Position numbers and translations under genes: made by a program | Notes under the pieces: model-generated | Database searches by the model: none | What the model was told of the DNA's origin: nothing | What the model saw: only the letters and a program-made list of their open reading frames with translations | NCBI GenBank assembly: GCA_039024375.1 | Contig: JBCCQK010000105.1 | Coordinates: forward strand, 1-18,819 | Length of the DNA: 18,819 bases | Direction of reading: 5' to 3' | Source of the DNA: JAFMDF01 sp039024375 | Lineage (GTDB): Bacteria > Bacteroidota > Bacteroidia > Chitinophagales > Saprospiraceae | Shown: in pieces, positions 1 through 6,854 of the stretch | Layout of the letters: each line of letters opens with the position of its first letter | Position numbering within the stretch: position 1 is the stretch's first letter

Positions 1-94
1 AAAATAACATATGTTTTTTAAATTTTCGCCATAAAGCGAAAGAATATTAAAACTAGTAATCGTAGTTTTTAAATCCAGATTTATTTTTGCTTGG

Positions 95-124
95 CAAATA
101 TAGTAAAATATAATAAGGTGCAAT
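95..124 (-). promoter_or_regulatory. Candidate leftward Bacteroidota promoter
   Basis: On the minus strand a perfect -7 box TATATTTG (plus 95-102) is preceded after 18 bases by ATTG (plus 121-124), three of four bases of the -33 box TTTG. It would drive transcription out of the left edge. Its target is not visible, so this is a motif-only call. Confidence 0.35.
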
Positions 125-217
125 AAGATTGCAATTTTTTGTGTGTAGATACTTTTTCTTTCTTTTTTGCTCAGGCTGAGTAGCGAATAAACGTTTTTGA
201 GGGGCATCTGGAAGATT

Positions 218-244
218 AAAAAAACAGCAAGCTATTTTTTGCTG
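218..244 (-). terminator. Possible weak minus-strand terminator
   Basis: A six-base-pair stem (225-230 with 239-244, loop of eight) is followed on the minus strand by a T7 run (plus 218-224). The stem is short and half A/T. If active, it would stop transcripts reading leftward from dcd through the antisense strand of the kinase gene, since no terminator is visible between those two convergent genes. Confidence 0.25.
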
Positions 245-327
245 CTATTGAGCACCTATTTCTTCCTTTTTCCTATTTTTGCAATACTCTTTTTATTTTA
301 AATTGTTTTTGAAGATATATAATTTTT

Positions 328-1080
328 ATGGCGCAAGATTCTGTTTTGGGAATTGACATTGGTGGTTCAGGAATTAAAGGAGCTCTAGTGGACGTTGGAA
401 AAGGAGAACTTATCACAGAAAGGTTTCGATTGGAAACTCCACGACCTGCTAATCCCAAAAACGTTACCCAGACTTTCAAAAAAGTCGTTGAGCATTTTAA
501 TTACAAAGGGCCCATCGGTTGTGGCTTTCCCGCTGTTATGAAAAAAGGGGTTGCTTATTCGGCTTCCAACATCCACGACGACTGGATAGGAACCAATGCG
601 GCGCAACTATTCTCCGATGCCACGGGGTGTGAGGTGTCCGTATTAAATGATGCCGACGTTGCAGGAGTAGCGGAAGTAAAGTTTGGAGTCGGAAAAGGAG
701 TAGAGGGAACCGTTATTCTAATAACTATCGGAACGGGCTTAGGGTCCGCTATCTTCTTGGATGGTCAATTATTGCCGAATACCGAATTCGGCCACGTTTA
801 CCTTAAAGGTCATAAAGAAGTTGCAGAGCGTTACGCTTCTAACTCCGCAAGAAAAAGAGATGGATTGAAGTACAGCGATTGGGCCAACAGATTTAAGGAA
901 TACCTAGAACACTTACAGTTTCTATTTACGCCCGACTTGTTTATTCTGGGGGGCGGTGCGAGTAAGAAATACGATAAATTTGACGACGTACTAGCAAGTA
1001 TTCGAACGCCTATTGCTACGGCCGAAATGCTTAACGAAGCGGGAATTATTGGCGCAGCGGTGGCGTCAATGAAACCCTAA
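328..1080 (+). CDS. ppgK: ROK-family kinase, polyphosphate glucokinase type
   Basis: A 250-residue ROK-fold sugar kinase that probably phosphorylates glucose to glucose-6-phosphate, with polyphosphate (and perhaps ATP) as phosphoryl donor, in the cytoplasm. Visible motifs in order: phosphate-binding DIGGSGIKG at 10-18, catalytic Asp in LNDAD (N107, D108), the second phosphate loop TIGTGLGS at 133-140, NTEFGH at 151-156 and LGGG at 207-210. The region around 164-200 (AERYASNSARKRDGL, then an aromatic helix) resembles PpgK proteins. It lacks the CxCGxxGC zinc motif of ordinary ROK repressors and glucokinases, which favours the polyphosphate type. The ATG at 328 gives the family length and sits directly before the motif-bearing N-terminus; no clear Shine-Dalgarno is seen. 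Its stop overlaps the dcd stop from the other strand. Donor preference is inferred from similarity only. Confidence 0.88.
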   Translation: MAQDSVLGIDIGGSGIKGALVDVGKGELITERFRLETPRPANPKNVTQTFKKVVEHFNYKGPIGCGFPAVMKKGVAYSASNIHDDWIGTNAAQLFSDATGCEVSVLNDADVAGVAEVKFGVGKGVEGTVILITIGTGLGSAIFLDGQLLPNTEFGHVYLKGHKEVAERYASNSARKRDGLKYSDWANRFKEYLEHLQFLFTPDLFILGGGASKKYDKFDDVLASIRTPIATAEMLNEAGIIGAAVASMKP

Positions 1081-1613
1081 AACTTGTTTTTCCACATCAT
1101 ACTTTCTACGGGGCGAATAGTGCGCTTATTGTATTTTGCGTTTTTCTTCTTGTTGTAGTAGTTTTCAATGTCTCCTTCTACGACGAAGTAAATGAGTTGG
1201 CCGATAGGCATCCCCGCATACACCCTAACGGGATGCGTACAAGAAATTTCTAGTGTCCAAGTATTACAAAAGCCTACGTCGCCCTTACCCGCAGTGGCAT
1301 GGATATCAATGCCCAAGCGCCCCACGGAAGATTTGCCTTCCAAAAAAGGAACGGAGTTGTGCGTTTCTGTGTATTCTTCCGTCACGCCGAGGTATAGTGT
1401 ATTAGGATGCAGCACAAAGCCCGTTTCTGGAATTTGAAAATGCTCAATCTCATTATGTTTTCGCGCATCAAGAATGTGGTCTTTGTAGCGCGCCAAGTGC
1501 TTTCCCAAATGAACATCGTAGGAATTTGTCCCTAGGCAGGTTCGGTCGAATGGCTCGATAACAATCTCCTTTTTTTCAATAGCGGCTAGTATTTTTTTAT
1601 CGCTTAAAATCAT
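1077..1613 (-). CDS. dcd: dCTP deaminase
   Basis: A 178-residue trimeric enzyme of the dCTP deaminase/dUTPase superfamily. It converts dCTP to dUTP, feeding dUMP and thymidylate synthesis. The signature EGKSSVGRLG lies at 92-101 (active-site Ser and Arg), followed by HATAGKGDVGF at 105-115 and the catalytic Glu in TLEIS (E122). The C-terminus YNKRTIRPVESMMWKNKF closes over the nucleotide in the family. HATAGKGDVGF replaces the HVTAHRIDPGW of the E. coli enzyme; from memory this is the usual Bacteroidota form, so it is not evidence for a different reaction. The ATG at 1613 gives the full family length and lies 22 bases after the WD40 stop, so the two genes are probably co-transcribed. The stop overlaps that of the opposing kinase gene. 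Confidence 0.93.
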   Translation of the reverse strand: MILSDKKILAAIEKKEIVIEPFDRTCLGTNSYDVHLGKHLARYKDHILDARKHNEIEHFQIPETGFVLHPNTLYLGVTEEYTETHNSVPFLEGKSSVGRLGIDIHATAGKGDVGFCNTWTLEISCTHPVRVYAGMPIGQLIYFVVEGDIENYYNKKKNAKYNKRTIRPVESMMWKNKF

Positions 1614-1635
1614 GAAGGCTTCGTGAAATTGAAAT

Positions 1636-2553
1636 TTAATGTGGTTGTACTTGCCAAATCATAATGCTCCGGTCATCGCTGCAACTAACTAGATAGTTAT
1701 TAAAAGAAGACCAAAATAGTCGATTGACCGAATTCAAATGACCTTGGTCTCGTACGGTCTCGATTACTTTCAACAATTGAAACTTTTCACTATCCCATAT
1801 TTTAATGGTTTTGTCTCGACTGGCGGTTGCAAAGATAGGTGCTTTGGGATGAAATGCAATATCATTAATGGTGTACCAGTGGGCCGGTTGGGCAGAGATT
1901 TCACTCGTGTTTTTGTCCAAATCTCGAACTCTTAGCTGTGCATCTCTTCCGCCACTAATCAAGTAACGCCCATTGGGACTGTATCGTAGCGTAAAAACGG
2001 AATTTTCGTGGGCCTGCTCGATTGTTTTTTTTATAAAAAGTGTATCTGCGTCTAACAAGTAAATGGAGTGGTCACTCGCACCAACGGCCAATTCTCTTTT
2101 TGCCGAACAATAGGCCAGACAGCGTAAACTCTTATTGCTAAGGTGAAGACTTTCTAGTGTTTTTTGGGTAGAGATGGCCCATTTTGTAAGTACCCCACTA
2201 CCGCCCGCCGTAAAAACATGGGAACCAATTCTCTGGATGGCAAAGACGCCTTTTTGGTGATGGGCAACATTTTTAGTTTGTTCGGGATTAGCAACATCAA
2301 CCCAATGTACTCCACCGTTCATGTTGCCAGCTACTACCATGTTCTGGTCAGATAGATAGCAAAGTGAAAAAATTTGTGTATCTACTTTGGCTACTAATTG
2401 CCCCATGTCGGGGTCGTTGAAATTCCATCGAACTATCCAGCCGTCTCCTGCCCCCGAAAGAAAAGTATCGTCCGTTTCGTAAGGGATTAACGAAAAAATG
2501 GAAGCGTTGTGTCCCGTTAGCGTCGCTATTTTTTTGATGGCTATTTTAGTCAA
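1636..2553 (-). CDS. WD40 repeat beta-propeller protein
   Basis: A 305-residue protein made almost entirely of WD40 repeats, with no signal peptide or membrane segment, so cytoplasmic. Seven blades can be placed: about 14-43, 51-84, 97-125, 138-168, 182-211, 225-253 and 272-300. Blades 1 and 5-7 are the most canonical (GH near the start, SGGRDAQLRVRD, TASRDKTIKIWD, SCSDDRSIMIW at the ends). That makes one complete propeller and a likely protein-protein scaffold; the partner is unknown. The only start covering blade 1 is a TTG at 2553, since the next in-frame Met is residue 50, inside the propeller. It sits directly upstream of dcd (22 bases) and downstream of the palindrome-containing spacer after lysA. 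A link to nucleotide metabolism is suggested only by position. Confidence 0.85.
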   Translation of the reverse strand: MTKIAIKKIATLTGHNASIFSLIPYETDDTFLSGAGDGWIVRWNFNDPDMGQLVAKVDTQIFSLCYLSDQNMVVAGNMNGGVHWVDVANPEQTKNVAHHQKGVFAIQRIGSHVFTAGGSGVLTKWAISTQKTLESLHLSNKSLRCLAYCSAKRELAVGASDHSIYLLDADTLFIKKTIEQAHENSVFTLRYSPNGRYLISGGRDAQLRVRDLDKNTSEISAQPAHWYTINDIAFHPKAPIFATASRDKTIKIWDSEKFQLLKVIETVRDQGHLNSVNRLFWSSFNNYLVSCSDDRSIMIWQVQPH

Positions 2554-2581
2554 TGATATGTGCCGTTTTGAAATATTATGT

Positions 2582-2616
2582 TAATGATTAGATACTGGAA
2601 ATTAGATATTATCATT
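2582..2616. repeat. Degenerate 7-bp periodic block (five units)
   Basis: Five consecutive heptamers can be read in one phase: TAATGAT, TAGATAC, TGGAAAT, TAGATAT, TATCATT. TAGATAC and TAGATAT recur 14 bp apart. The units are imperfect, so the call rests on the shared phase and on similar blocks elsewhere in the window. Confidence 0.45.
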
Positions 2617-2639
2617 CAAAAAATAAACGGGTAATAATA

Positions 2640-2797
2640 TGGTCGGTGCGCTGCACCTTTGGGAATCTCGATTAGTCTATTTGATACAAAAGTGGTCGTC
2701 CTGATGAGACTTTTCGATGCCAAGATGCGTAGCATCGACTACATTTGTATCACCTTGGGACTTATTTTTCTTTCGATAAGGTGCAGCGCACCGACCA
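2640..2797. repeat. 158-bp nested palindromic element (REP/MITE-like)
   Basis: The ends are a perfect 20-bp inverted repeat (2640-2659 with 2778-2797). Each end contains a smaller palindrome, GGTGC-GCT-GCACC on the left and GGTGC-AGC-GCACC on the right. Inside, 2682-2698 pairs with 2736-2752 (17 positions, one mismatch, one G.T), and the tip holds GATGC-GTA-GCATC (2724-2736), which competes with the CGATGC at 2715-2720. There is no coding capacity and no obvious target-site duplication. The architecture fits a non-autonomous palindromic repeat or a structured transcript. Membership of a repeat family is inferred, as only one copy is in the window. Confidence 0.75.
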
Positions 2798-2844
2798 AAT
2801 TTGTTACTGCTAAACTACCCGTTTTAATTTTGAATATTAATTAC

Positions 2845-2907
2845 TAGTCTCTGGATTAGACGTTGACCTAACTAATCACTGGTTTCTAATCACTAGTCAC
2901 TAAACTA
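2845..2907. repeat. 7-bp periodic block next to the lysA stop
   Basis: Read in one phase from 2845: TAGTCTC, TGGATTA, GACGTTG, ACCTAAC, TAATCAC, TGGTTTC, TAATCAC, TAGTCAC, TAAACTA. TAATCAC occurs twice 14 bp apart and is followed by its variant TAGTCAC. The same word family makes the cleaner tandem at 11124-11158. The last unit contains the lysA stop codon. Confidence 0.5.
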
Positions 2908-4194
2908 ACTATTCTTTTCTAATGGTAATAATTCCTTCAATTTCAATCGCTCGTCATTAATGGCAATATCCACTTCTACTTGATTGGCGATTAAATCTTC
3001 GAACGTTTCTCGCTTTCGAATTAAATAATCGACGCCATTGTATAGAAATACCTCAGCAGGACGAAAGCGAGAATTGTAATTAGACGCCATTGAAAAGCAG
3101 TAGGCCCCAGCGTTAAAAAAAGCGAGTAAGTCCCCTGCTTTGGTTTCTTGAATCAGTCGATTTTCGGCGAAAGTATCCGTCTCGCAAATGTAGCCAACGA
3201 CATCGTACAACTTCTCCGCTCCGTCGGGATTACTTACGTTGACAATGTGGTGATGGGAATCGTAGAACATCGGTCGAATTAAATGATTTAATCCCGAATC
3301 GACCCCGATGAATAGCTTGGCCGTTGTCTGTTTGACCACGTTCACTCGTACTAGAAAATAGCCACTTTCGCTGACCAAAAATTTTCCTGGTTCAAAGATA
3401 AGTGTTAAGTCTCGGCCGTAGGCGTGGCAAAAGCGATTGAACCGCTCAGATAGCTTAATACCCAATTCGTCAATGTCCGTTATTTTATCGTCCGCTTTGT
3501 AGGCTACTTTAAAACCGCTCCCCAAGTCAATGAAGTCCAAATCGGGAAAATCCATGGCCAAGTTCAATAGTATTTCAGCACCTTCTAAAAAAACATCTAC
3601 GTCTTTAATATCTGAACCCGTGTGCATGTGCAGTCCTTCAACTTTGATGTCGTAGGCTTTTACAATTTCCTTGATGTAGGGTATTTGTTGGTAAGAAATA
3701 CCAAATTTAGATTTCACAGAACCCACCGAAATTTTATCGTTTCCTCCGGCTTTTATGTGTGGATTGATGCGGATACAAACGGGAATGGCCGCCGATTTTT
3801 TACCAATATATTCTAATAAAGGTAAGTTATCTACATTAATGCGGACCCCTAGTTCTATGGCTTCTTCGATTTCGGTAAAAGAAACACCACTGGGCGTATA
3901 AATGATTTCGCTAGGTTGAAATCCTGCTCTTAGGCCCATGCGAATTTCTTGGACAGAAACGCAGTCCAGGCCAGCACCCAACTGGCGCAAAAATTTCAAG
4001 ACCGAGATGTTGGTCAAAGCTTTGCACGCATAATTTAAAATCAATTTGGGCACTTTGAACGCATTGTTCAAACGATTAAATTGTCGTTCTATAATGGCGC
4101 CATCATATACGTAGAGCGGGGCACCGTACTTTTCTACCAGTTCAGTCGGGTTTAACTGGTCGCTTAAAGTGAATTCGTGGGCTGTTGCTGGCAT
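2905..4194 (-). CDS. lysA: Diaminopimelate decarboxylase
   Basis: A PLP-dependent fold-type III decarboxylase of 429 residues. It removes CO2 from meso-diaminopimelate to give L-lysine, the last step of lysine synthesis. Seen in order: PLP-lysine motif YACKAL (K58), HTGSD at 191-195, the phosphate loop LGSGFKV at 224-230 (first Gly of the usual GGG is Ser), EPGKFLVSESG at 268-278, the cross-dimer cysteine in CETDTF (C337), and GAYCFSMASNYNSR at 363-376. The ORF can be opened at a TTG at 4245, but that codon lies inside a TAnnTTTG promoter-like box. The ATG at 4194 begins MPATAHEF, leads straight into the family N-terminus and is the better start. It stands alone, divergent from the sigma-factor gene. 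Confidence 0.93.
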   Translation of the reverse strand: MPATAHEFTLSDQLNPTELVEKYGAPLYVYDGAIIERQFNRLNNAFKVPKLILNYACKALTNISVLKFLRQLGAGLDCVSVQEIRMGLRAGFQPSEIIYTPSGVSFTEIEEAIELGVRINVDNLPLLEYIGKKSAAIPVCIRINPHIKAGGNDKISVGSVKSKFGISYQQIPYIKEIVKAYDIKVEGLHMHTGSDIKDVDVFLEGAEILLNLAMDFPDLDFIDLGSGFKVAYKADDKITDIDELGIKLSERFNRFCHAYGRDLTLIFEPGKFLVSESGYFLVRVNVVKQTTAKLFIGVDSGLNHLIRPMFYDSHHHIVNVSNPDGAEKLYDVVGYICETDTFAENRLIQETKAGDLLAFFNAGAYCFSMASNYNSRFRPAEVFLYNGVDYLIRKRETFEDLIANQVEVDIAINDERLKLKELLPLEKNS

Positions 4195-4242
4195 TGGTAA
4201 AAGTAAAGTGAAACTATCAAATAGGTTCTTCTTGAAAAAAAG

Positions 4243-4250
4243 CAAAGATA
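4243..4250 (-). promoter_or_regulatory. Candidate -7 box of the lysA promoter
   Basis: The minus strand reads TATCTTTG here, a perfect TAnnTTTG, 48 bases before the ATG at 4194. No TTTG is found at 17-20 bases upstream, only AT-rich DNA. Transcription starting just after it would exclude the TTG start at 4245. Confidence 0.35.
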
Positions 4251-4423
4251 CTTAATGGCTACATTAAAATCATTCATTTTGATAACCTTCGTACACCAAA
4301 AAATAAAAAGCTCGCATCTTTAGTTATATCAACAACTGTCCCATAGGTTAATTAGTTTCGTTACCTTCTTATTTGGATATTCGAAATTTAGCTTCTTTAA
4401 CTGCATCATAACTGGTCGAGAAA

Positions 4424-4444
4424 CGATTGAAGTGTCTTCAATTG
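4424..4444. promoter_or_regulatory. Palindrome before the sigma-factor gene (operator or hairpin)
   Basis: ATTGAAG-TGT-CTTCAAT forms perfect 7-bp arms around three bases (4426-4442), with a further C/G pair at 4424/4444 after one mismatch. It ends 30 bases before the TTG start at 4475. The symmetry and position fit a protein operator or a small 5'-UTR hairpin; which one cannot be told from sequence. Confidence 0.4.
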
Positions 4445-4474
4445 TCGGCAAGTTGAGTCAAAAACAACTATCTA

Positions 4475-5026
4475 TTGACCGAAAGTGAAATCATACGAGG
4501 TTGTAAAAACCAAAATCGGTCAGCGCAAAAGGCGCTCTACGACCGATTTTCTCCCGTCATGTTCGGTGTTTGCAAACGCTATTGTAAAAGTCGAGAAGAT
4601 GCGGAGGACGTATTGGTCAATGGATTGTTCAAAGCCATTGACAATATCCACCAATACAGCGGTCAAGGCAGTTTCGAAGGCTGGATTCGTCGAATTGTGG
4701 TGAACGAAGCACTGATGTTTTTACGAAAGCGCCAAAAAATTACCGTCGAAATTGAAGACTACCATATGGAAGTTCCTAAAGGCAATATTGTTGATGAACT
4801 AGCAGCGCAGGATATTTTAGATTTACTAGAAGAATTACCTATCGGCTATCGTACGATTTTTAATATGTACGTGCTAGACGGAATGAAACACCGAGAAATT
4901 GCCGAAGTATTGGGTATCAGCATCAATACCTCTAAGTCGCAACTGATTTTAGCCAGAAAGCGGATGCAGGCGCTCTTGATTAAAAAAGCCTATCCTGGAG
5001 TGGAAGGGCGTCAAAAGCGGTTATAA
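4475..5026 (+). CDS. RNA polymerase sigma factor, ECF (sigma-70 family)
   Basis: A 183-residue ECF sigma factor that would direct RNA polymerase to a specific promoter set. Region 2 covers about 16-88: LYDRFSPVMFGVCKRYCKSREDAEDV, then the DNA-melting and -10-binding stretch FKAIDNIHQYSGQGSFEGWIRRIVVNEALMFLRKR. A linker of about 90-108 leads to region 4 at about 110-165, whose helix-turn-helix is MKHREIAEVLGISINTSKSQLILARKRMQ. There is no other domain. The start is a TTG at 4475: the frame is open only from 4457, with no ATG or GTG, and the TTG begins MTESEIIRGC, the usual N-terminus in this group. The small membrane protein at 5061 follows after 34 bases and is its probable regulator. A palindrome upstream may mark self-regulation. 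Confidence 0.9.
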   Translation: MTESEIIRGCKNQNRSAQKALYDRFSPVMFGVCKRYCKSREDAEDVLVNGLFKAIDNIHQYSGQGSFEGWIRRIVVNEALMFLRKRQKITVEIEDYHMEVPKGNIVDELAAQDILDLLEELPIGYRTIFNMYVLDGMKHREIAEVLGISINTSKSQLILARKRMQALLIKKAYPGVEGRQKRL

Positions 5027-5060
5027 CTTATTAAAAACCATCAGCTTGAAATACATTAGG

Positions 5061-5483
5061 ATGAATAATCAAGATAAACTATCGGCTGTTTTTAAAAAAA
5101 ATCAGCATAAACTGAACGAACGCCCTTCGCTCAAAGCGTGGAATAAGCTGGAGCGTAAATTAGACCAAAAAAGCAGTCGCCCGAAGCGAGCTCCATTTTC
5201 TATTTACTCTATCTTAGCAATGGCGGCAGCAGTAGTTGGATTGATTTTCTTTGTGACGACCATGGTCAATGTCACTAAAGATAGAGCGTATCAAAAAGCC
5301 GTGGTTATTCGAGAAGCAACTTCTACGGAAGAGCGATTTAGGACGCAACAAATCTTGGCGGAGCAAGCCTTTCGAGAAAAGTACCAAACGAAGTTATATA
5401 GAACAGTAGAGGAAGGAGCCGCCGATAAACTCTTGATGGTGAATAAGCCAGTCCGCGTTTTTCTAGTGCCTCGTAGAGGGTAG
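5061..5483 (+). CDS. Small single-pass membrane protein, putative anti-sigma partner
   Basis: A 140-residue protein that I cannot place in a named family. Residues 1-46 are charged and cytoplasmic-looking (KLNERPSLKAWNKLERKLDQ). Residues 47-69 form one hydrophobic segment (IYSILAMAAAVVGLIFFVTTMV). The remaining 70 residues are charged and probably helical, ending in a basic tail. An N-terminal cytoplasmic segment followed by one membrane helix, encoded right behind an ECF sigma gene, is the usual layout of anti-sigma or associated regulators, but no ZAS zinc motif is present, so the function is inferred from position. The frame can be extended to a TTG at 5046; the ATG at 5061, preceded by AGG, is preferred. 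It ends six bases from the opposing hydrolase stop, with no visible terminator. Confidence 0.7.
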   Translation: MNNQDKLSAVFKKNQHKLNERPSLKAWNKLERKLDQKSSRPKRAPFSIYSILAMAAAVVGLIFFVTTMVNVTKDRAYQKAVVIREATSTEERFRTQQILAEQAFREKYQTKLYRTVEEGAADKLLMVNKPVRVFLVPRRG

Positions 5484-5489
5484 ATTTGG

Positions 5490-6531
5490 CTAATTTAAAT
5501 TGGTAGCTTCCCCTACAATATCAACAATCTGTTGATTGAATTTTTTGGGTTCTTCTTCGGGAGGTTCGTGCCCCGAATTTTCGAACCAGATAAATGCTTT
5601 TTTAGGCGCTTTTAAACTTTTAAGGTATTCTTCCGCAACAATCCCCGGTAAATTCCAATCGTGACGGCCCGCTATAAAATAAACGGGAAGATTCAAGGAG
5701 GTGATATTTGATAAGTTCGTTTCAAATTGTTTTCCCTTCAGTCGAGTAGAAGTGTAGTTATAAGCCTCAAACCAATCGTACGTTTTGTAATCTTCATAAT
5801 AACCTTCGGCTTTAGCAATTTCTTTGGCTATTTCTTTTTTGTAAATCGTTCCATCATATTTTACCAATAACTGATATTTGCTCATGAAACAATCTTGTTC
5901 CGTTCTGCAAATAGAAGAGTCTCGCTGCTCCATTAGTGCTATCTGTCTCAAAGCGGCCGTATCTTGACGAGATACCGCTTGTTCTTTGACCCATTGCATG
6001 GAAATGTCCCAATTCTTTTGCGTATCTATTATCTGTGAAACACCTATGTAGGCGAAATAGTCATCTGGATATTGTTCAACCAATTGTAACCCAATGACAC
6101 TGCCGTACGAAAATCCTAAAAGGTGTATCTTGTCTTTATTAAACTTTTTTTTTGAGATACTGCGTCAGTTCGTGTGCGTCGCGAACCAAACTTTCTACGC
6201 TGAGTTCCTTCGGATTTGGGTTCTTCAAATAAGACTGACCGCACCCCGATTGGTCCCAAGAAACAACGATGAGTTCTTTGACTAAGTCCGCATTAAAATA
6301 GCGGATGTGTGGCGTTTGGGGCCAACCCGGGCCACCATGTAAAAAAAGTAATACGGGGAATTCTGGCGAGGCTCCTGTGATTTCTACATATTGCTCTTCT
6401 CCGCCCAATTCTACAAATATCTTTTCGTCGATAGGTAAGCGTTCTGTTGTTGAGGTCGCTTTTTGGGAACCTGCACTTTGGCAACCTACAAAAAGTATTA
6501 ACGCTAGAAGAGGAATTATTTTGTCCGTCAT
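5490..6531 (-). pseudogene. Proline-iminopeptidase-like lipoprotein hydrolase, frameshifted
   Basis: An alpha/beta hydrolase split in two frames. The upstream part (6531 down to a stop just after the break) carries a lipoprotein-like signal MTDKIIPLLALILFVGC (Cys17), HGGPG at 65-69 (oxyanion loop) and WDQSGCGQS at 92-100. The downstream part (to 5490) carries the nucleophile elbow GFSYGS (S141), acid GRHDWN (D291) and ENSGH (H321), numbered on the repaired protein of 346 residues. HGGPG plus WDQxGCGxS is typical of proline iminopeptidases, which release N-terminal proline from peptides. The frames meet at a run of nine A on the coding strand (plus 6145-6153); eight would restore one ORF with LKKKFNKDKIHLLGFSYGS. 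Nothing else is decayed, so this is a sequencing error, a recent mutation or a slippage switch. A TTTG/TAAATTTG promoter lies upstream. An ATG at 6573 is also in frame, but starts a less signal-like N-terminus. Confidence 0.82.
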
Positions 6532-6626
6532 ACAATACGTAAATTTGCCGATTTGTGGGAAAAGTCGATTCATCTTTTTAATTATATTTGAGAAAATGTT
6601 ATGGTGTTTTTGTGTGCGTAATTAAT

Positions 6627-6658
6627 CAAATTTAATCAGAAAAAAGGTTTGTGGCAAA
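6627..6658 (-). promoter_or_regulatory. Bacteroidota promoter of the hydrolase gene
   Basis: The minus strand shows -33 TTTG (plus 6655-6658), 20 bases of spacer and a perfect -7 box TAAATTTG (plus 6627-6634). It lies about 95 bases before the ATG at 6531, and upstream of the alternative ATG at 6573. Both boxes are intact, which argues that the frameshifted gene is still transcribed. Confidence 0.6.
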
Positions 6659-6854
6659 ACTGCTCAATTAAAGATAACCAATAATTTTGGAAAAAAATTG
6701 ATTGGGGATAGCTATTGATGAGCAAATGGTCAAAAAAGTACCATATATAAATAGGTCTTTCCACTCATTCACCAACAGATATGCGTCAATTATATTACTC
6801 AGCTTCTCATATCTTTCCCGTTAAAAAAACTTCTGATTTATTTTAAAAATTAGG

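Larger units (their letters stand above)
1..327. other. Gene-free left edge upstream of ppgK
   Basis: AT-rich non-coding stretch with no convincing ORF. It holds a 6-bp stem at 24-29/36-41, a second small stem at 119-124/128-133 followed by six T, a leftward promoter candidate at 95-124, and a stem-loop at 225-244 whose minus-strand reading is followed by seven T. A TAnnTTTG box at 274-281 lies 46 bases before the kinase ATG but has no TTTG partner at the right spacing. The leftward promoter suggests that a divergent gene begins just outside the window. Confidence 0.6.
2554..2904. other. Repeat-rich spacer between lysA and the WD40 gene
   Basis: 351 bp with no credible gene. From left to right it holds a heptad-phased block (2582-2616), an outer inverted pair AAACGGGTA at 2625-2633 and TACCCGTTT at 2816-2824, the nested 158-bp palindrome (2640-2797), and a second heptad-phased block (2845-2907) running into the lysA stop. 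The spacer therefore looks symmetrically organised around the palindrome. Confidence 0.8.
4195..4474. other. Divergent lysA / sigma-factor regulatory spacer
   Basis: 280 bp between two divergent starts, without a gene. It holds a -7-like box for lysA (minus, 4243-4250) and a near-perfect palindrome (4424-4444) about 30 bases before the sigma-factor start. No full TTTG/TAnnTTTG pair was found on the + strand, so the sigma-factor promoter may belong to another sigma class, possibly its own. Confidence 0.5.

Noticed and set aside
119..140. Rho-independent terminator on the + strand
   Set aside because: The stem TGCAAT/ATTGCA is short and A/T-rich, and no + strand gene ends upstream within the window; it could belong to an unseen gene, but the evidence is too thin.
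2701..2720. CTGATGAG inside the palindromic element, resembling the catalytic core of a hammerhead ribozyme
   Set aside because: No GAAA box follows a stem II at the required distance and no NUH cleavage site with a matching stem I was found on either strand; the match is most likely chance.
2659..2847. 62-residue + strand ORF
   Set aside because: It lies almost wholly inside the palindromic repeat and has no protein-like features or start context.
4195..4245. Longer lysA N-terminus from the TTG at 4245
   Set aside because: The extra 17 residues are not family-like and the codon lies within a promoter-type box; the ATG at 4194 fits better.
5490..6573. Two independent small genes on the minus strand
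   Set aside because: The parts carry complementary halves of one catalytic triad and join in frame with a one-base change in an A9 run; the downstream part lacks a natural start.
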